A stretch of DNA of 64,000 nucleotides from Entonaema liquescens (GCA_902805475.1 CADCSX010000005.1:3049501-3113500); one strand, 5' to 3'. Shown: positions 47,924 through 61,369, numbered from the stretch's first letter. The notes: generated by a model not told the origin, from the letters alone. Numbers and translations are program-made.

Positions 47924-49175
47924 AAGTTTAATCATCACATATAACACTTAGCCAATGAAAAGACATCTCCCATTATCCTGGTACCTATAACAAGTTGATG
48001 GGCTCATGATCCATTCTATCATTGCGGCACAAAGCCTTAACCCAGTTTCTATTCGTGGCTAACCCCCAGTTCCTTCGGACTTTATGAAACCTCGCCCTAC
48101 TTGACTTTATGGTAATAGCCTTCTCATACCGTAACTCACCGCTTTCTCCTGATCCTCTAACTTATCCCTTACATAAGCAAGTTTCTGGAGACATACGATT
48201 GTTTGTGTTGATAGGAACTATAGGAGGTGGGTAGGTAACAGTTAATTAATTCAACTAATATCAACACCAGTCGTTCCATGCCAACTCACTACTATATACC
48301 TAGTCATGACTGTCTATTTCTACATTCCTAATTGATAGAAAAACGACATGACAAATCAGGAACGCGGCCAAATTCTAGACCGCCACCACAGAAATCGATC
48401 AGATTCGGCCCTGGAGCCTCTTCCGTTGCATCGCGCGCGGTACATGACCCTTACCCCCGACGCAGCTCGGCTCGACAACCTAGGAAGCTTCTCCAAGTGT
48501 TTATATTACCCCTGCCGCACATCAATTTATTCCGGTAGCCAATTGGGGGCGGATCCCCCCACAGACCGTCGCTTGTTTCGTCACTGTCTTAATGCAGCCA
48601 GCTATTACAGGCCTATTATAGAGCGGTTTGTCAGCGCAGGAATACACGCGCCGTAACCAAGACGTCGCCTACACCAAGACGGGTAATACCCAAGACCTAA
48701 GATTAGGTTGGACTGGATCTGTCGCCCGTCCGGTCGGCCCCCGAGGGCCGGGAAAGGCTATTGGCGGCAAGGAAAGTGAAGGATAGTGCTATCATGTTTT
48801 TCTTTTCTTTTTCGTGCCTTTCACCACATGTGAAGTGGCGCGAGGCCCAAGCGAATGGTCGCCCCGACATACTGCCCTGCCATCAAGGGATATATGAGGT
48901 AGGTACCTCTGATTAGCAATCGCTTACGGAGTTATAAACTCCTGAGTATTAATATCAGCTTTGGAAAGCAGATGCGTGGCACGTGGGCGGCGCAATAAGG
49001 TCGCTTTACTCGAAAGAGTAATCTTCATATAGCTATCACGATCTAGAATGGAGTCTACCCACGTATATAAGAGTCCATGGCCAGGTAGGTTGGAGTAGGT
49101 AACTCGATTATTCACCAGCGAACTCTCATCTCCCACAGCCTAACCTAGTACGTGCCCATACAATCGACAGCAACC
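47924..49175. other. Intergenic
   Basis: About 1.25 kb with no supported gene. Overlapping open frames near 48332-48656 have no domain. A near-palindrome GAGGTAGGTACCTC lies at about 48896-48909. Confidence 0.6.
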
Positions 49176-49753
49176 ATGAAGTTCCTCTCGTATACAGCCT
49201 TAAGCGCCTTGCTCGCCACCATGGCTCTCGCGCAAGACTTCTCTGGCTCAGGGCAGATTATCGCCATCAATGCCAGCACCCTTGCGGAGGCCGATCCCAA
49301 CAACAGTATCGGATGTCTGAACGCGAAGGGTAGCTTTACCGACTCGGACTGCGCAACATTCACGATACGGGATACGCATCCCAAATCGCTTTCTACCAGC
49401 GTCGGTAACTGCACATTCACGGACTCCGCACAACCGGTCAATGAGGACAGTGCGTACGGCTCTGATACACACGCCCACTTTTGCCGAGAGGACTACGATG
49501 CAAGGGACGTGGACGCTTTCTATGGCATTAGTGTTCGTTCTCCTACCTATTTCACGTTAATCGCGGGTGCTAACTTTCCTAGGGCCTCGACGGCTTCCTA
49601 TGCCACGGGAACCTTAACTGTTTCTATGATGTGAAGATTTCGGCTGGAGATAACGGCGAATCACCTGTGTGGGAGTTTCATTGGGGATCTCAGCAGAGGG
49701 GTGTTCCCGACGGACACACCCAAGTGATGTGGTACTGGAAGGCGACAGCTTAG
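49176..49753 (+). CDS. Small secreted cysteine-containing protein (effector-like)
   Basis: Exons 49176..49532 and 49583..49753 give 175 residues; the 50-base intron has donor GTTCGT, branch TGCTAAC and acceptor CCTAG, phase 0. The first 19 residues (MKFLSYTALSALLATMALA) are a signal peptide. The mature part has six cysteines (in GCLNAKG, DSDCATF, GNCTF, HFCRED, FLCHG and LNCFYD) that could pair as three disulfides. Asn-x-Thr/Ser sites are also present. The C-terminus is rich in aromatic residues (WEFHWG, VMWYWK). The family is not recognised. Size, secretion signal and Cys content are typical of fungal extracellular small proteins, including effectors, but a role in host interaction is only a guess. 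The ATG at 49176 was preferred because it starts the signal peptide. Confidence 0.8.
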
Positions 49754-50622
49754 TCTGAAGCTATGTGATATCTGCCCTATATCGACGATCGGAGAAGACG
49801 GGGCTAGGCTCTTACGGGTCTTGGATATCTTATGTGATCTCGGGTTTTGATGCTACTCCGTGGGTAGTATGGATTGGGTAAAAGCGTGTGTTTAAGCGTT
49901 TATTCTTCCCTTTAGTTTGACAACCTAGATCAATCTGACTGTGTTGATACACTTGGCTCTGTTTTTGAACGGCATGAGGCTACTATATTCGTTGTAAAAG
50001 TTGTCATGAGAGGTTAGAACCAAGAACCCGGGTATCAAGTTGCGATCAAGTTGATTCAGGAGGTGTGAAGCATCTGCGTAACTGAGATGCTTCCATAAGC
50101 ACCGCTGTTTTGATGGCTTATGCTTTGAAATCAGGTCACAATCCAGCATACAATTAGAAAGACCTAGAGAATCTAAAGCTCATAAGCAAGAGTCGGTAAA
50201 GGAGAGAAAAGCAGCACTACCCATAACTACCAGGTCCAAGAGTCGAACTCAAGGAGCTTCATGTTAGTTAAATCATGATTCTTTTCGAGTATTTGGGGTT
50301 AATACATACCCATCAAGGTATTTTAACCCCCTAACTTAAATCGTTGTCTCCCTTAGAAATTTACCCCTTAACAAGCACACTCACCCACAAACGAATTCCA
50401 CCAAACATACAACACAACAATGATGATGATGTTGAATGTTCCTCCCAATTCCCAGAGACATCAAGAAGGATCAATTCCTAGTAAAACACGTGTATCATAT
50501 AAATAGATAGTCAAGACTAGCTATCGATCACCAAGTTACCTTGGCGCATACAATACGCGTATTCGTATAATCTAGCCAACAGCCCGACATCTCCCTTGCA
50601 TTCAATCCATCCCATATATCTT
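49754..50622. other. Convergent intergenic region
   Basis: No gene is seen between the secreted protein and the carboxypeptidase stop codon. Confidence 0.65.
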
Positions 50623-52430
50623 CTAGCTCTCCTCCCTCGGAATCCTAAAAATCGGATACTCGTCCCCCGCCTGCACCGGCACAAGATTAAACCTGACATA
50701 CGAATCCACATTCTCCGGCTCGAGCGCGACGAACGCCAGCGCCGCGTTCTTCTGCCTGGTGCTCACGCGGAAGCTCCCGGGAGGCAGAACCAGCTCGTCT
50801 TTCCGCGCCGCGCTCGTCGTTACCGTGACCTGCACCGCGCCCTCGTAGTACCCCCTTGCGACTGTCGCGGATGTGATTGTGAGCGCCGAGGCTGGGCCGC
50901 GGTACCCGTCTTTGAGAGTTTCTACGACGACTCCGGAGTCTCGCAGACGGGCGGCTAGGTCGGACCATGTTCGTGGGATCAGATAGGCTTCGGGGCGGAC
51001 GCGTGTCTGGTTCGCGGTTGTTGGTGTTGTGCTGAGGAACGTCACGGGGACCTGTGTAAGCTGTCCATCGGTACGATTGACGAAGGTGATGTTGCGCTTC
51101 GTCGGGTTGGGATAGTCAGTGAGTACGATAGGATCGTCGCTGTGGATGAACTTGTCTATTGCACCTTCGACCTATAAACCCAGTTAATACTCAAGCAGCT
51201 AGGTAAGTCTCCATCCAGAACATGTACACCAAGATGGACACCAATATAAGTAATCGAAATAAAAATATAAGCTTACCGTCTGATACACCTCCTCAAAATT
51301 CTCCACCGCAATATCCAACAGCGCCCCCACCATACTCAGCGCCGTCGCGACCCTCCTCTGAAAGTGCTGATCCGCCAGCCTAATACCCCTGACCTCGCAC
51401 AGGATCGTCACGCTCTGCGCGAGAGCGTAGTTATTCCTTCCGCTCTTCGCATCGCTGCCCGCCTCATCGAGCACGATATCCGCGCCCGTCGACGCGCCCG
51501 TGAAATACGGCTCCCACCGGAACCCCTTCTGCACGAGCCGCTTGCCGATCCCCGCCGAGAAGAGCACCTCCGAGATGTTCCGGATGTCCGGGTGCGTGTT
51601 CAGGTTCTTGCCCGCGGCGATCAGCGCGTCCATCCCGTGCTTGAAGACCCCGTTGCTGCCGGACGGCCGTGTCCCCGTGAACTCGTGCATGTCGACCGTG
51701 ATGTGCGGCGAGAAGGAACTGAGGAGGCGCTTGTGACCCCGCGATATCTCCCGGAAGAGCTTCGTGTGCTCGCGGTTCGGATCTAAGTTACTTGCCAGGG
51801 CGCGCTGGAAGTACGCAACTCCATCCGGGTTATACCGGGGTAGCAATGTGATCTCCAAGCGCTCGAGCAAGCGTTCCCTCCAGCTGTGATCTGCATCTAG
51901 CTTTCCCAGCAGCGCGAGAACCGCCTGGTCCCCCGCAGGCTCGTTTCCGTGCACGCCACCCTGGATCCAGACGCGGAGTTTTGGTTCTTTGGTTCCTTGC
52001 GCAGAAGGGCTTGAGAGAACCACGTATGGAAACGCGCGACCTTCCTCCGAGGTGAAGTCTGCGACTTTATATTGCACCCAGTCATTTCGATCCGCTATGG
52101 AACGCAAAAATAGGTCTACTCATTCTTAGTATGAAAGTCATCTAAGGGATATCCGAACGTCTACTAGAGCCACTATCCTTACGTACCAAGCGTCGCATCG
52201 TCGGTCGGGCCATCGGTGCCGTTCGCGAAACCCGGCAAGACGCTTTTCGGGTTGGCGAACGCCGGCGAATATAGCGTCTCATTTGTGTTGGGGAAATTTG
52301 CAGCTACAAGGTCCTCATCTTTCTCAACCGGGGCGTGGTTCTCGCCGTAATGGACAGCGGCAACTAAAGAACCACACACCAAGAAAAGCGTCTGGAACCG
52401 TGCCCAGCGCTTGAACACTGAGGAGCTCAT
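50623..52430 (-). CDS. Secreted M14-family metallocarboxypeptidase-like protein
   Basis: Exons 52430..52187, 52094..51277 and 51171..50623 give 536 residues; introns are 92 and 105 bases and phases agree. The N-terminus holds a signal or membrane anchor (residues about 12-26, FQTLFLVCGSLVAA). The catalytic domain has the zinc ligands in GGVHGNEPAG (H-x2-E), the substrate-binding RYNPDGV and LDPNREH, and the third zinc ligand in DMHEF. This pattern fits the succinylglutamate desuccinylase/M14-type branch more than classical pancreatic carboxypeptidases. The C-terminal 180 residues form a beta-rich accessory domain (VTVTTSAARKDELVLPPGSF) likely involved in secretion or substrate access. It probably trims peptides outside the cell. 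Confidence 0.88.
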
Positions 52431-53536
52431 CCCAAATGAGTTGAGTGAGATTGAAAAGACAGTACTTCAATAATTACCTAGACATGAGTTCTCTAGGCTC
52501 ACACAACATGTAAAGCTATTTTTCATGTAATAATACAAGTAGGTAATTCGGAGTATTTATGAGCCTACACCTTCGGAAGTATCGCCTAGCTATAATCTTT
52601 TAAAAAGGGAATAACTATTATTTCATATATAATAAATGTTTTCCCCCATTGCCACACTTGGAGTAGCGCTCATCTCGCCATTTAGCACATACAATCACGT
52701 CAGGTACCGGGTACATATAGTCACAATTTAGTGTAGGTATAAGACAAATAACAGTAGATGAGGTAGTATCTACTAACATCTAATGGCTATGCCAAGAGAA
52801 CGTAGTAATTCTCGTAGCTTAGTGAGGCAGGTCAAGTATTTTCATGTGGAGATATGAGGGGAAGCCTTGAGAGTGTAACTACAACCAGAGATTTACAGCA
52901 ATTGGCATCCAGAACTGTGATGGCCAAAAATAAGATACCGATGTTATACCAAGAGGTTGGCTTATCAACATCAAGTAATGAAATTAGGAGAGTCCCGCTC
53001 GTATGTTAGAAAACCCTCATATTCAATTATTATTATTTCAGGTAAGCGTTAACCCATCCATCCCTCGCTCACATCGCTATGCTTCTTCATCATGAACCTC
53101 ATTTGTAGTATTATTACCATCGTACATTATCGTCAATTTGTCATGTCACATTGGCACGTAACCACGCAATCACGTAATACACCTGGGAGGCAGCAAGGTC
53201 CACCGTGAACCTTGCTACTGCATTGACTTTTTCGTTATGTAGACCATCCCACCTCCCCTTTCCACGCCGATACCTCTAATGCAGATGGACACGCCTCTTA
53301 GACCGTAGAAGAAAAAGAACCAAAAACCCCGTAGAAGCAGAACCCCTTAAAATGCTCCCCGAGATGCTAAGGCTTCTTTCCTTCTATGAGAGTAGAAGAA
53401 ACAAATACGACATTTTCGTCAATTTCATGGAACCCCTGTACGCCTCTTCCATGGACTCTCGTGGGTTGGCTTCATCCATATAAACTATTTATGCAACTTT
53501 TAGAAATCATCAACTTAAGAGGCGGCACTGCACACT
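52431..53536. other. Intergenic
   Basis: About 1.1 kb with no supported gene. It carries the 5' region of the carboxypeptidase gene and the 3' side of the septation kinase gene. Confidence 0.65.
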
Positions 53537-56500
53537 TCATTTCTGCTTCCCGTCACTCGGCGCCCGGCTCCTCTTTGGCCTTCCTGACCCAGACACGGAT
53601 GAGGAAGCTGATGAAATGCTTCCGGTGCGAACACCATTAGGTTCTGGTGGAGAAACCCTTCTTGAGGATCGAGCAAATTCATCTATACTGCTTCCAACAT
53701 TTTCTTTATTCGATATCATGCCTTCACTTCGAGAGCCGATTGCAAGAGCACTAAGACTGGGCCGTGACGCGTGTAGGCCCGAATTTCTCGGCAGTCTGCT
53801 CTTCTCACCAGATGAGCCGCTCCCAGGCCGGATATCGGCACTCAGCCGACGGGGGGAACTGATAGGAATGCCCGAGATACCATCTTTACTCCTGGGTCGG
53901 TATATAACGGGATCACGTTCTTGAACTAGTGATACGCCCGTGCGCTTAGGACTTGATGCTACTTCGATGAATGCCCCGGATTGGGACTGACGAGATGCAT
54001 GTGTTGGTGTAAGAGGTGCCGAAGAGGCGGAATGGAGAGAAGGTGGAGTATATATACGTCTTCCGGACCTTACGCGATTTGACCCGGATGATGTTGTTGA
54101 TGCAGATAAGGGTGGGACAAGTTGATCCGAATTAGGATCTATGTGGGAAACGACGAGGTCGGATGCCAAATTTCGCACAAGCACGGCAGAGTCTTTCTCG
54201 GCCAGAATTTTGATTGTTTCAAGCAGGTGTCGGAGATGCTTATCTTTGAGGTTTGTAAAGTAATCGGTTTCTCGTGCTTCCAATATGTTTCGAACAAGAC
54301 GTAAGAGGTTCAGGCGCACGACGGCTTTCTTCTGCGAGAGCTTCTGCTCGATTCCAGCGTACATCTCCGACTTCGCCAATGACGCAGCTAGAGACGGTGA
54401 TAATCGTAAAAGCTTCAATAAGGGCTCTAATAGGTTGGGATCAAAAGCATTCGTCTTTTGGGTGTTAAAACAGGACAGGATCGCCTCGGGGAATTTGCCG
54501 TTCAGGAGGTGTCCTTCGACCTTTGCCGTCTCTTCTTGCAACCTTTAAGCCTGTTAGCTCGTTGCTACTCGTCACTGAATTATAATGTTACTTACCAAGC
54601 ATAAATAGCATCTAATGCCGTGACCTGCCAATATTGGTCTGCTATGAGCGAGACGTAGAAGTCAAGGCCTTTATTTTGCCATAAGAATCGACGCCCTCTG
54701 CTTCCCGAATGAGCCATGTCGCAAAGTATCGGCAGTGCGAATTCCTTTGGAGGTCGATCTGTCTTCATAATCTTTAATAATAAGGGGATTATTCCATTTA
54801 CTGCAGCATATTCTTGGCGATCCTTGCTTAAGCGACAGAGGTTGAACATCGTATTGAGTACTTGATTAGAGATCTCGCGGAAATGGGGATGTCCTCTTTT
54901 CATGCTACCGCTAAGTAACTCAATAAGAAAGTCAATGGCATCCGCAGAGTGTAGAGCGTCAAGAGTTGTAGAAAGCATCGACAAGTTCTTAATAAATTTT
55001 AGCATCGTGATTTGATGCGCCGGGGTCATGCGCTGGAGGTCTTTTAGGATGCCTGGTTATGTGTTAGCTTGAGCTATGGGTAACAACCTGGAGAGACCTA
55101 CTCTTTAAAACTTGCCGGTCGGCCACCATCTCCTTGACAAAGTTCTCAGCCTGCGAAAACAGGTAGAAAATGTTGACAATGCGTCCTTCAATCAGTTCCG
55201 TCAGCTCGTTCTCCGAATCTTCATCAAGAACACGGTGAAGAACAAGAGCTAGCGGATCGAGGATCTTGCTCCTCGAAAATATTCGGCAAAAATCATTTTT
55301 CGGGGTAGGGCCCTGGGTAAGAATGTTAATAGAGGAGTGTGCATAGCGAGATTTGCGGGAACAAACTTGAAGCTCAAAGACATTCCAAACCCCATTAACA
55401 CCAATGAGCACTAAATCCCTCGCGGTATCATAATCCTCGTCTAAAAACTCAACAAGGACATTGAGACCGCCAGCACTGACAAACATCTGCAGTGTAAGGG
55501 TAGATGTTTGATACATTTGTCTTACAAAAGCGGCGGCTTCTAGCCGAATCTCAGTCGAGTATTGCCGAGCCGCAAACTTGGTGATGATCGGGATCCCGCC
55601 GACAAAACATAGGTTCTCTTGCAATTCAACGTCATCAAGGATAATCTGCCGAATAATCAGTAAAAGGAAACTTAATGTACAGATAATAGATGTACGCACC
55701 GTATTAACAACTTGCAATAGTTGTAGGATCAGCTGCTGTCTGCTCTTCATTGTGCAAAGGTCGAGGATCTCAAGGATTGGTAATAGTCCATGGGCGCTGA
55801 TGATTAAATTCTTGACTTCAGTATTTTCCCAAAGAAGCCCTAGCTGAAATCGAGTGTTAATCTTATGACCAGAGATCAAAGTAAAGAGTGATCATAGGTA
55901 GATACTTACCAAGTCTTCTGAAAGTTCAAGTAATTTATCCTCGCCCTCAGTCGTCTTGAGCGAGCGCACGAGTTCTTCAATCTTCTCGGCAAGTCGCGCG
56001 TGCCGATCCCGCGCAATATTTGCTTCGAGGTCCATTTCGTCCCAATCTGGATCCATAGAAGCGAATGGGTCGTCCTCGTCCTCGTCATCACCTAACCAGG
56101 AATTGTTTGAAAGTCGGGATAGGACCATGAGATTGCCATCCTCAGATCCCCGATCGCTTTCTTCCTTCTCAGTCAAGTTGTCAGCAATGCCAAATATATC
56201 GGAAAAGTCTTCGTCTTCTTCGTCTTCCGCGAATTTTTGGATTTCAATCGATGATTTAGATCTCTGAAACGGTCGGTCGGGAAGGGTCGATGGTCTCGCA
56301 GAAGCTGGTCTCCTTATGCTACTCGCCACGGGCGACTGCATAGACCGCGGCAAGCTGGTGAGATCTGAAGGATGGAATAATTGAGGAGCGTCGGGCTGTA
56401 ACGTCAGGTAAGCAAAGGGGTAGAATTAAACGGCTATGGCTACATAAATACGTACTTTCTTGGATACACCCAATCGTTGATTGAAGACACTTTCGTTATC

Positions 56501-58564
56501 GTCGAAGATATCCGAGTAGTCCTCCGTAGTCTGCTCCCTGTACAACAGATCAGGCCGAGAGGGTAATTCAAATTTGCTATTGATCTGACTTTTGGGCTGA
56601 GATTTTTGCCTTTGATGCCCGCTCCCCGTGCGTTTACGCGGGGATGACTTCTGTGGCTGAGGCTTCGGTTCTACTATCTTCTCGGCCTTTTCCGGGAACT
56701 TCCAATTGGGACGAATCGTCCTCTCCTGCGGATCCTCTTCTTGAACCGATTGCAGTTTGTGTATTGTTGTAAGAAGGTCTGAATCGAAATCATTTTCCCA
56801 GCTGGCTGAAAAATCTCGCGAGTTGTCGATAGACGCAAAGGCCTTCAAACGATCAGCCGAAAGCATACCACCAAAGTGGTCCTGAGGTTTAACATGGGGA
56901 AGCTTTAAGGCACTAGGTGAAATTGCGGTTGCAAAATCGTCATCCCAGTTATCGTCATCTAAAAGAAGTGTGAGTTTCCGGGTGCCTTGCAGATTTACTA
57001 ATATGGACTGTGCATAAATAGGTACTTACCCGCAAGTTCAGGAGAACGGAAGTCCTCGGCTGTGGGTCTTGGTTTTAACACAAAAGGTGCCTTTACCGGA
57101 GTCGGCACATTAGATCTAGGTTGGTCTTGAGAAGAGAATCGTGATGTTTGGTGGCTATGATGGAAAGGGAATGACGAATCGGATCCGGCCGAAACTCTAA
57201 GGTTGCTTTCGGAAGAGGTAAGGGCTTTATTCCACTGCTTGACTTCTTCGACGGCTTGATTGAAATTGCCCGGAGCTTTGGCCACAGGTGCATCGCTCCG
57301 CCGACAGCCTACGATCCAGTTATGCTTCAGTAATTTCCTTGCGGAAACACGTAGATTAGGATCCTTCTGGAAGCACTGGATTAGAAAATCACGCGCAGCC
57401 TAACCCACAGTTAGCCTCAACTCTTAGGAACACATGGCCAACACTATGGTAGGACTACAGACCGAAGATACACCCTCGGGGAGTGGTGGATGGTCATCGT
57501 TAACAATGGCAAATAAAGCAGGCATAGCTTGTAGATGGTGATACGGAGGTTTACCAGATAATAGCTCAATGACGGTGCAACCCAAACTCCAGATATCAGA
57601 TGCTGGCGTTGCGCCGGACAGCTCAATTATCTCGGGGGCCATCCAGTATGGAGTTCCCACAACCTGAGCCTCTTTATCGGGCCCGGCGACCGTACTGGTA
57701 GACACACCAAAGTCTGCAAGCTTTACCTTACCATCTTTCGTTGTCAGAATGTTAGCTCCCTTGATATCTCTATGTATCACACCCTGGTCATGCAGATATT
57801 GAAGACCTTGGAGAACCTGGGTCATATAAACCCCAACTAGATTCTCTGGGAATTTGCCGTACGCCTTGCATATCGAATGCAAAGAGCCATTCTCGCAATA
57901 TCTAAAACTAGTCAGTATCCGAAATATAATGGTATATCGGGGGCGGTGACTGACTCTAGAATAATATTGAGACAGTCTGCCGATTTGACAAACCCAATGT
58001 ACTTGACGATATTGTCATGCTAAAAGTTGTCAGAGCCCAAAGTTGAGTTATAATCTTACCGTAGAAAGATAGGGGTCGCTTACATTTAAGTTCTTCAAAA
58101 GATCGATTTCAGCCTGTATTATATCAGCTTCGCTTGCCCCCCTATAAGATACATATTATCGTAAGACCTGCGTACCTCGATCATTCGTAGCTCGCTTTTC
58201 GGCAAATTTACTAATTTGATTTGCTTGACAGCAACAGCTTCACCGGTACCCCAATGAATAGCCTTGTATACAGAGCCGAATGCTCCTTTTCCTAGACATT
58301 CTCCTAAACGCTGTAACGAACCTAGTCAGTTCCTATGCTGAGCGCGCGCGACCCTTTTTTTTTTTTTAATGCACGTACGTAGTCTCTCAGCCCCGGATCT
58401 TGTAAAGCGGCCTCACGCCTACTAGCCTCCTTCCTCGGGGTATTGGGGGTTCTGTCATGTCTGCTTGCTATGACAGCAGGTTTCCCGTTGGCAGGACTGT
58501 AACGTCGGTCGCTCGACGAGGAGCCATTGGAGGGGTGAGGGGCATGTCCGGAGCTAGGCGCCAT
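53537..58564 (-). CDS. sepH: Septation kinase, SepH/Cdc7 type (septation initiation network)
   Basis: Thirteen exons give about 1,436 residues: 58564..58379, 58310..58176, 58113..58084, 58019..57955, 57901..57463, 57399..57030, 56958..56456, 56395..55910, 55843..55700, 55645..55367, 55312..55102, 55052..54596 and 54542..53537. All phases agree. The kinase domain is N-terminal: GKGAFGSVY, VAVK (Lys91), HRDIK (about 182-186), DFG (202-204) and GTPYWMAPE. A disordered acidic stretch follows, with FSDIFG and DYSDIFDD patches. The C-terminal half is armadillo/HEAT-like (LGLLWENTEVKNLIISAHGL, LIELLSGSMKRG), ending in a Ser-rich tail. This is the order of Aspergillus SepH (about 1,350 residues) and S. 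pombe Cdc7, which act at spindle poles to trigger septum formation. Donors GTCTGT (57462) and GTTTGT (55366) are unusual. The exon 10/11 intron is 54 bases, in frame and free of stops, so exons 10-11 read through on the genome. Confidence 0.93.
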
Positions 58565-59914
58565 GACCAGGCGGTCTGCAACGTCGTTCCCCCTCTAGTC
58601 GACTCGGGGGAGGTTATTCGTCGAGATATATCGAGAGAAGAACGTGGTAGAGAGTGAGCACACGTCGTCAGCGGTGCAGATCCGAGTTGCCTTTCACATT
58701 CCAACTAAACCATATATTATCCCACCAACGTTCGGTTCGGACAATATTCTTTAGAAGCACGGACCGTCGATTATTGGGCGAGGATGGGACTCGGTAGTAG
58801 TCGAACTAATATTTACTTTAAATGGAGGGCTGTCGGATCAGGTCAGGTCAAGTTGGACTAGACCAGGTCGAGATCGGGGGTAAACTAGGGCTGAGAAGCT
58901 TCGTTGCCATGAAATTCCCCAAAATTTGGATTCCCAATGTGGGGGAGGGAGAGAAGTGCATGTGTTATATTTGTGGTATTTTGTGCGGGAAAGAATTCAG
59001 GCGTCCAATAATAACTTCAGGTTGTTGTTCGTTGCTGTTCCTGGAATGTTTCAAAGAGACTACAGCTTTATTGGCTAAGCACTTTGGAGAATAGCTTAGC
59101 GCTGTGCTAGTATTCTTTTAGTACTAATTCGGTACTGGCTTCATGCTAATAGTGCTAATAAATCGATTGTTGTGCCTTCCGGGATAAGGCGCATTCAGGC
59201 ACAGCTGGGCGAGCCACTTTACTGGTTCGGCGGGGAATTAGCATAAGCGGGCTACTGCAGGTTGCCATGAGACAAAAACCCCCGGTAACCTAATATGTAA
59301 CGCCAACTCCGTTACTAACCAAGTGTAGTATCAACTATTACATGTAAGAGGGTTATTATTAGGAAATTAGTGTTATACAACATCGAGAAGATAACATCGA
59401 CATATAAGCTAGGACTGATAGCATAATATCATAACATAACATCATAGCATAACGGTACTTAGTTATAACTAACTAAACTTCGGCTTACAGAAAAGTATTG
59501 ATTTCCTACTCGTGTGCAATAACATTAAGAGAGGTAGAACTGATCTCATAGTTCCTGGGCTACGTACGAATGGCCACGATCGAACCCTTACTCTCATGCT
59601 ATAACGAGCCCAGTTCCATGGAACCTATAGCTTCGTTCCTCTCTTCCCTTCTTGGTCTCGACGGACGCATAGAAACTTCATACAAGTATAATACAACGCC
59701 AAACATATAACCCCAGGCTCACTCTACTCAAGTAGAGCGCATCAAAATCCTCACGCCATAACGCATATCCTTTTTTTGGGCCCTATAAACGCCTGAGGTC
59801 CAGATTCCAAGATGAAAACATAATGCAAACTCCTGAAATCCTAGTTTCGCAATCCCTTCATTGGCCAGAACGCCTCATTCCAGGAAACTCCCGGCTGTCC
59901 GTGCTTTTGGAGTT
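58565..59914. other. Intergenic, 5' side of the septation kinase gene
   Basis: No gene is firmly supported. A plus-strand frame at 58822-59094 (90 codons) has several Cys but no recognisable fold. A repeated AT-rich motif of CATAACAT/CATAGCATA type occurs at about 59420-59460. Confidence 0.6.
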
Positions 59915-61369
59915 CTAAACGGGCCATCCCCATGACATCGAACGGCTAAGGCCGGCCTGTTCCCACCATTCATCCGGAATGTCCTCTCTGGACGCAAGCC
60001 TGCTGACAATGCGATGCATACCTGAAAGCCACTCAGGATCGTCAGGAGATAGTCCAGCACCGGGGAGTACGTCGGCAGCGACTGCTGCATAGGATCGTCT
60101 GCCATGAGGAGTTGGTCGCCGAGAACGGTCCGCACCTTCGGCATCAGCACTACTCTCCTCCGTAGTAGCCTCCGGCTCACCAACCGGGTCGCAAGGAGGT
60201 TCGGTCTCTTCGTTCGGACTGGTAATGGAGGTACGAGACGAGGGAACAGTAGGATTCAGGGACGCTATAGTTGAAGCTGTAGTAGAAGCAAACGAGGAAC
60301 CAACACTAGGGGGTTGTGGGTCAATGGTAAGAGTCGATTGTAGGATGGACCATGCACCGTCTCCCTCCGGGCTTAGGCTACGGTCGCGATCACCTAGTCC
60401 GTCGACATATCTAACTCGATGTGCTCGGCGTCCATCCAAACCAGTTCTTCGTCGCATCTCTTGAATTGCCGTACTCATGTGGTGGTCCATAATGGAACCA
60501 GAAGAATCGAGGCTAGCAATTGGAAAATTGTGAGCCAACTCTTCTAAGTCTCGGTCTTCTTCTCGGAGGTGTCCAAATCGATCAACAAAGCGGTTGATTC
60601 TTGTAGTAGGTGAAACTCGTCGGGAACGAGTTCGATAGTAATCCTCCATAAGTGAGATAGGTGCATCCCAATCATCTGAATCAGCTGGGGATGTTCCGTT
60701 ATTGCCTCTGGGGCGTATGGACCGAGGAGGTTCAGAGCTTCCGAGCCAAGGATTGCGCATAGCCTCTTCTTCAAAGGCGGGCATCTCATCATCAGAGGAA
60801 GCATCTCCTCGATTAGGACGGCTAGGGCGAGTAGTCCGACGAGGGCCCCGAAGGAAAGCAGCCACGTCGGCAGCCGTTCCAAGTTCTGGAGCATGTAGTT
60901 GCGGTGCCGTAATAGTGGGATGATAGTGAGAAACGAAGTCGGGAATAGAAGCCGGGCCACTAAGACCTAATTCATCTTCAATATTATTGGTCTGCTGCGA
61001 TTGTGACATGAGTGCATTTAAACGTTGAGCTCGAATCTCACGGAGTTGACGGCGTCGGTCAGTATTCCTAGAGTTGCCGGCGCGACGCGGTGAATTCGAG
61101 CGGCGAATTGAAGATCGGCCAGTTGCGGGATCAGCAGAAGATTTCGGTGCGGTTTTAGCGCGAGAACCAGATTCATCAGGCTCAACCCACAGTCTAATAA
61201 TAGAAAGAAAAATGTTAGCAAATATTGTAATACGAGTTTCGCAAATGACAGGTGGTAAAATGAACATGAAGTTATAGTACAAATAGACTATAAAAACGTC
61301 ATAGCCGTTGTTTGTGATAATACAAATGTAGGTGGACGCGACGCGACAATAGACTTACGGTAGACCCAT
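59915..61369 (-). CDS. Uncharacterised low-complexity protein, probably conserved in Pezizomycotina
   Basis: Exons 61369..61359 and 61193..59915 join over a 165-base intron (GTAAGT...TTATTAG, phase 2). The first exon has only eleven bases and encodes MGLP; the join gives MGLPLWVEPDESG, 429 residues in all. The protein is mostly disordered, rich in Arg, Ser, Asp and Glu, with a basic RRRQLREIRAQRL helix, GLGDRDRSLSPEGD, a PQPPSVGSSFAS stretch, and a short folded-looking C-terminus (DDPEWLSGMHRIVSRLASREDIPDEWW, then a short tail). I recall similar PQPPS-GSSFAS blocks in uncharacterised filamentous-fungal proteins, but no name is certain. The long, uninterrupted frame and the precise micro-exon join support a real gene. 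Confidence 0.75.

Noticed and set aside
58822..59094. Cys-rich plus-strand frame of 90 codons
   Set aside because: It has no signal peptide or recognisable zinc pattern, and it sits in the upstream region of the septation kinase gene.
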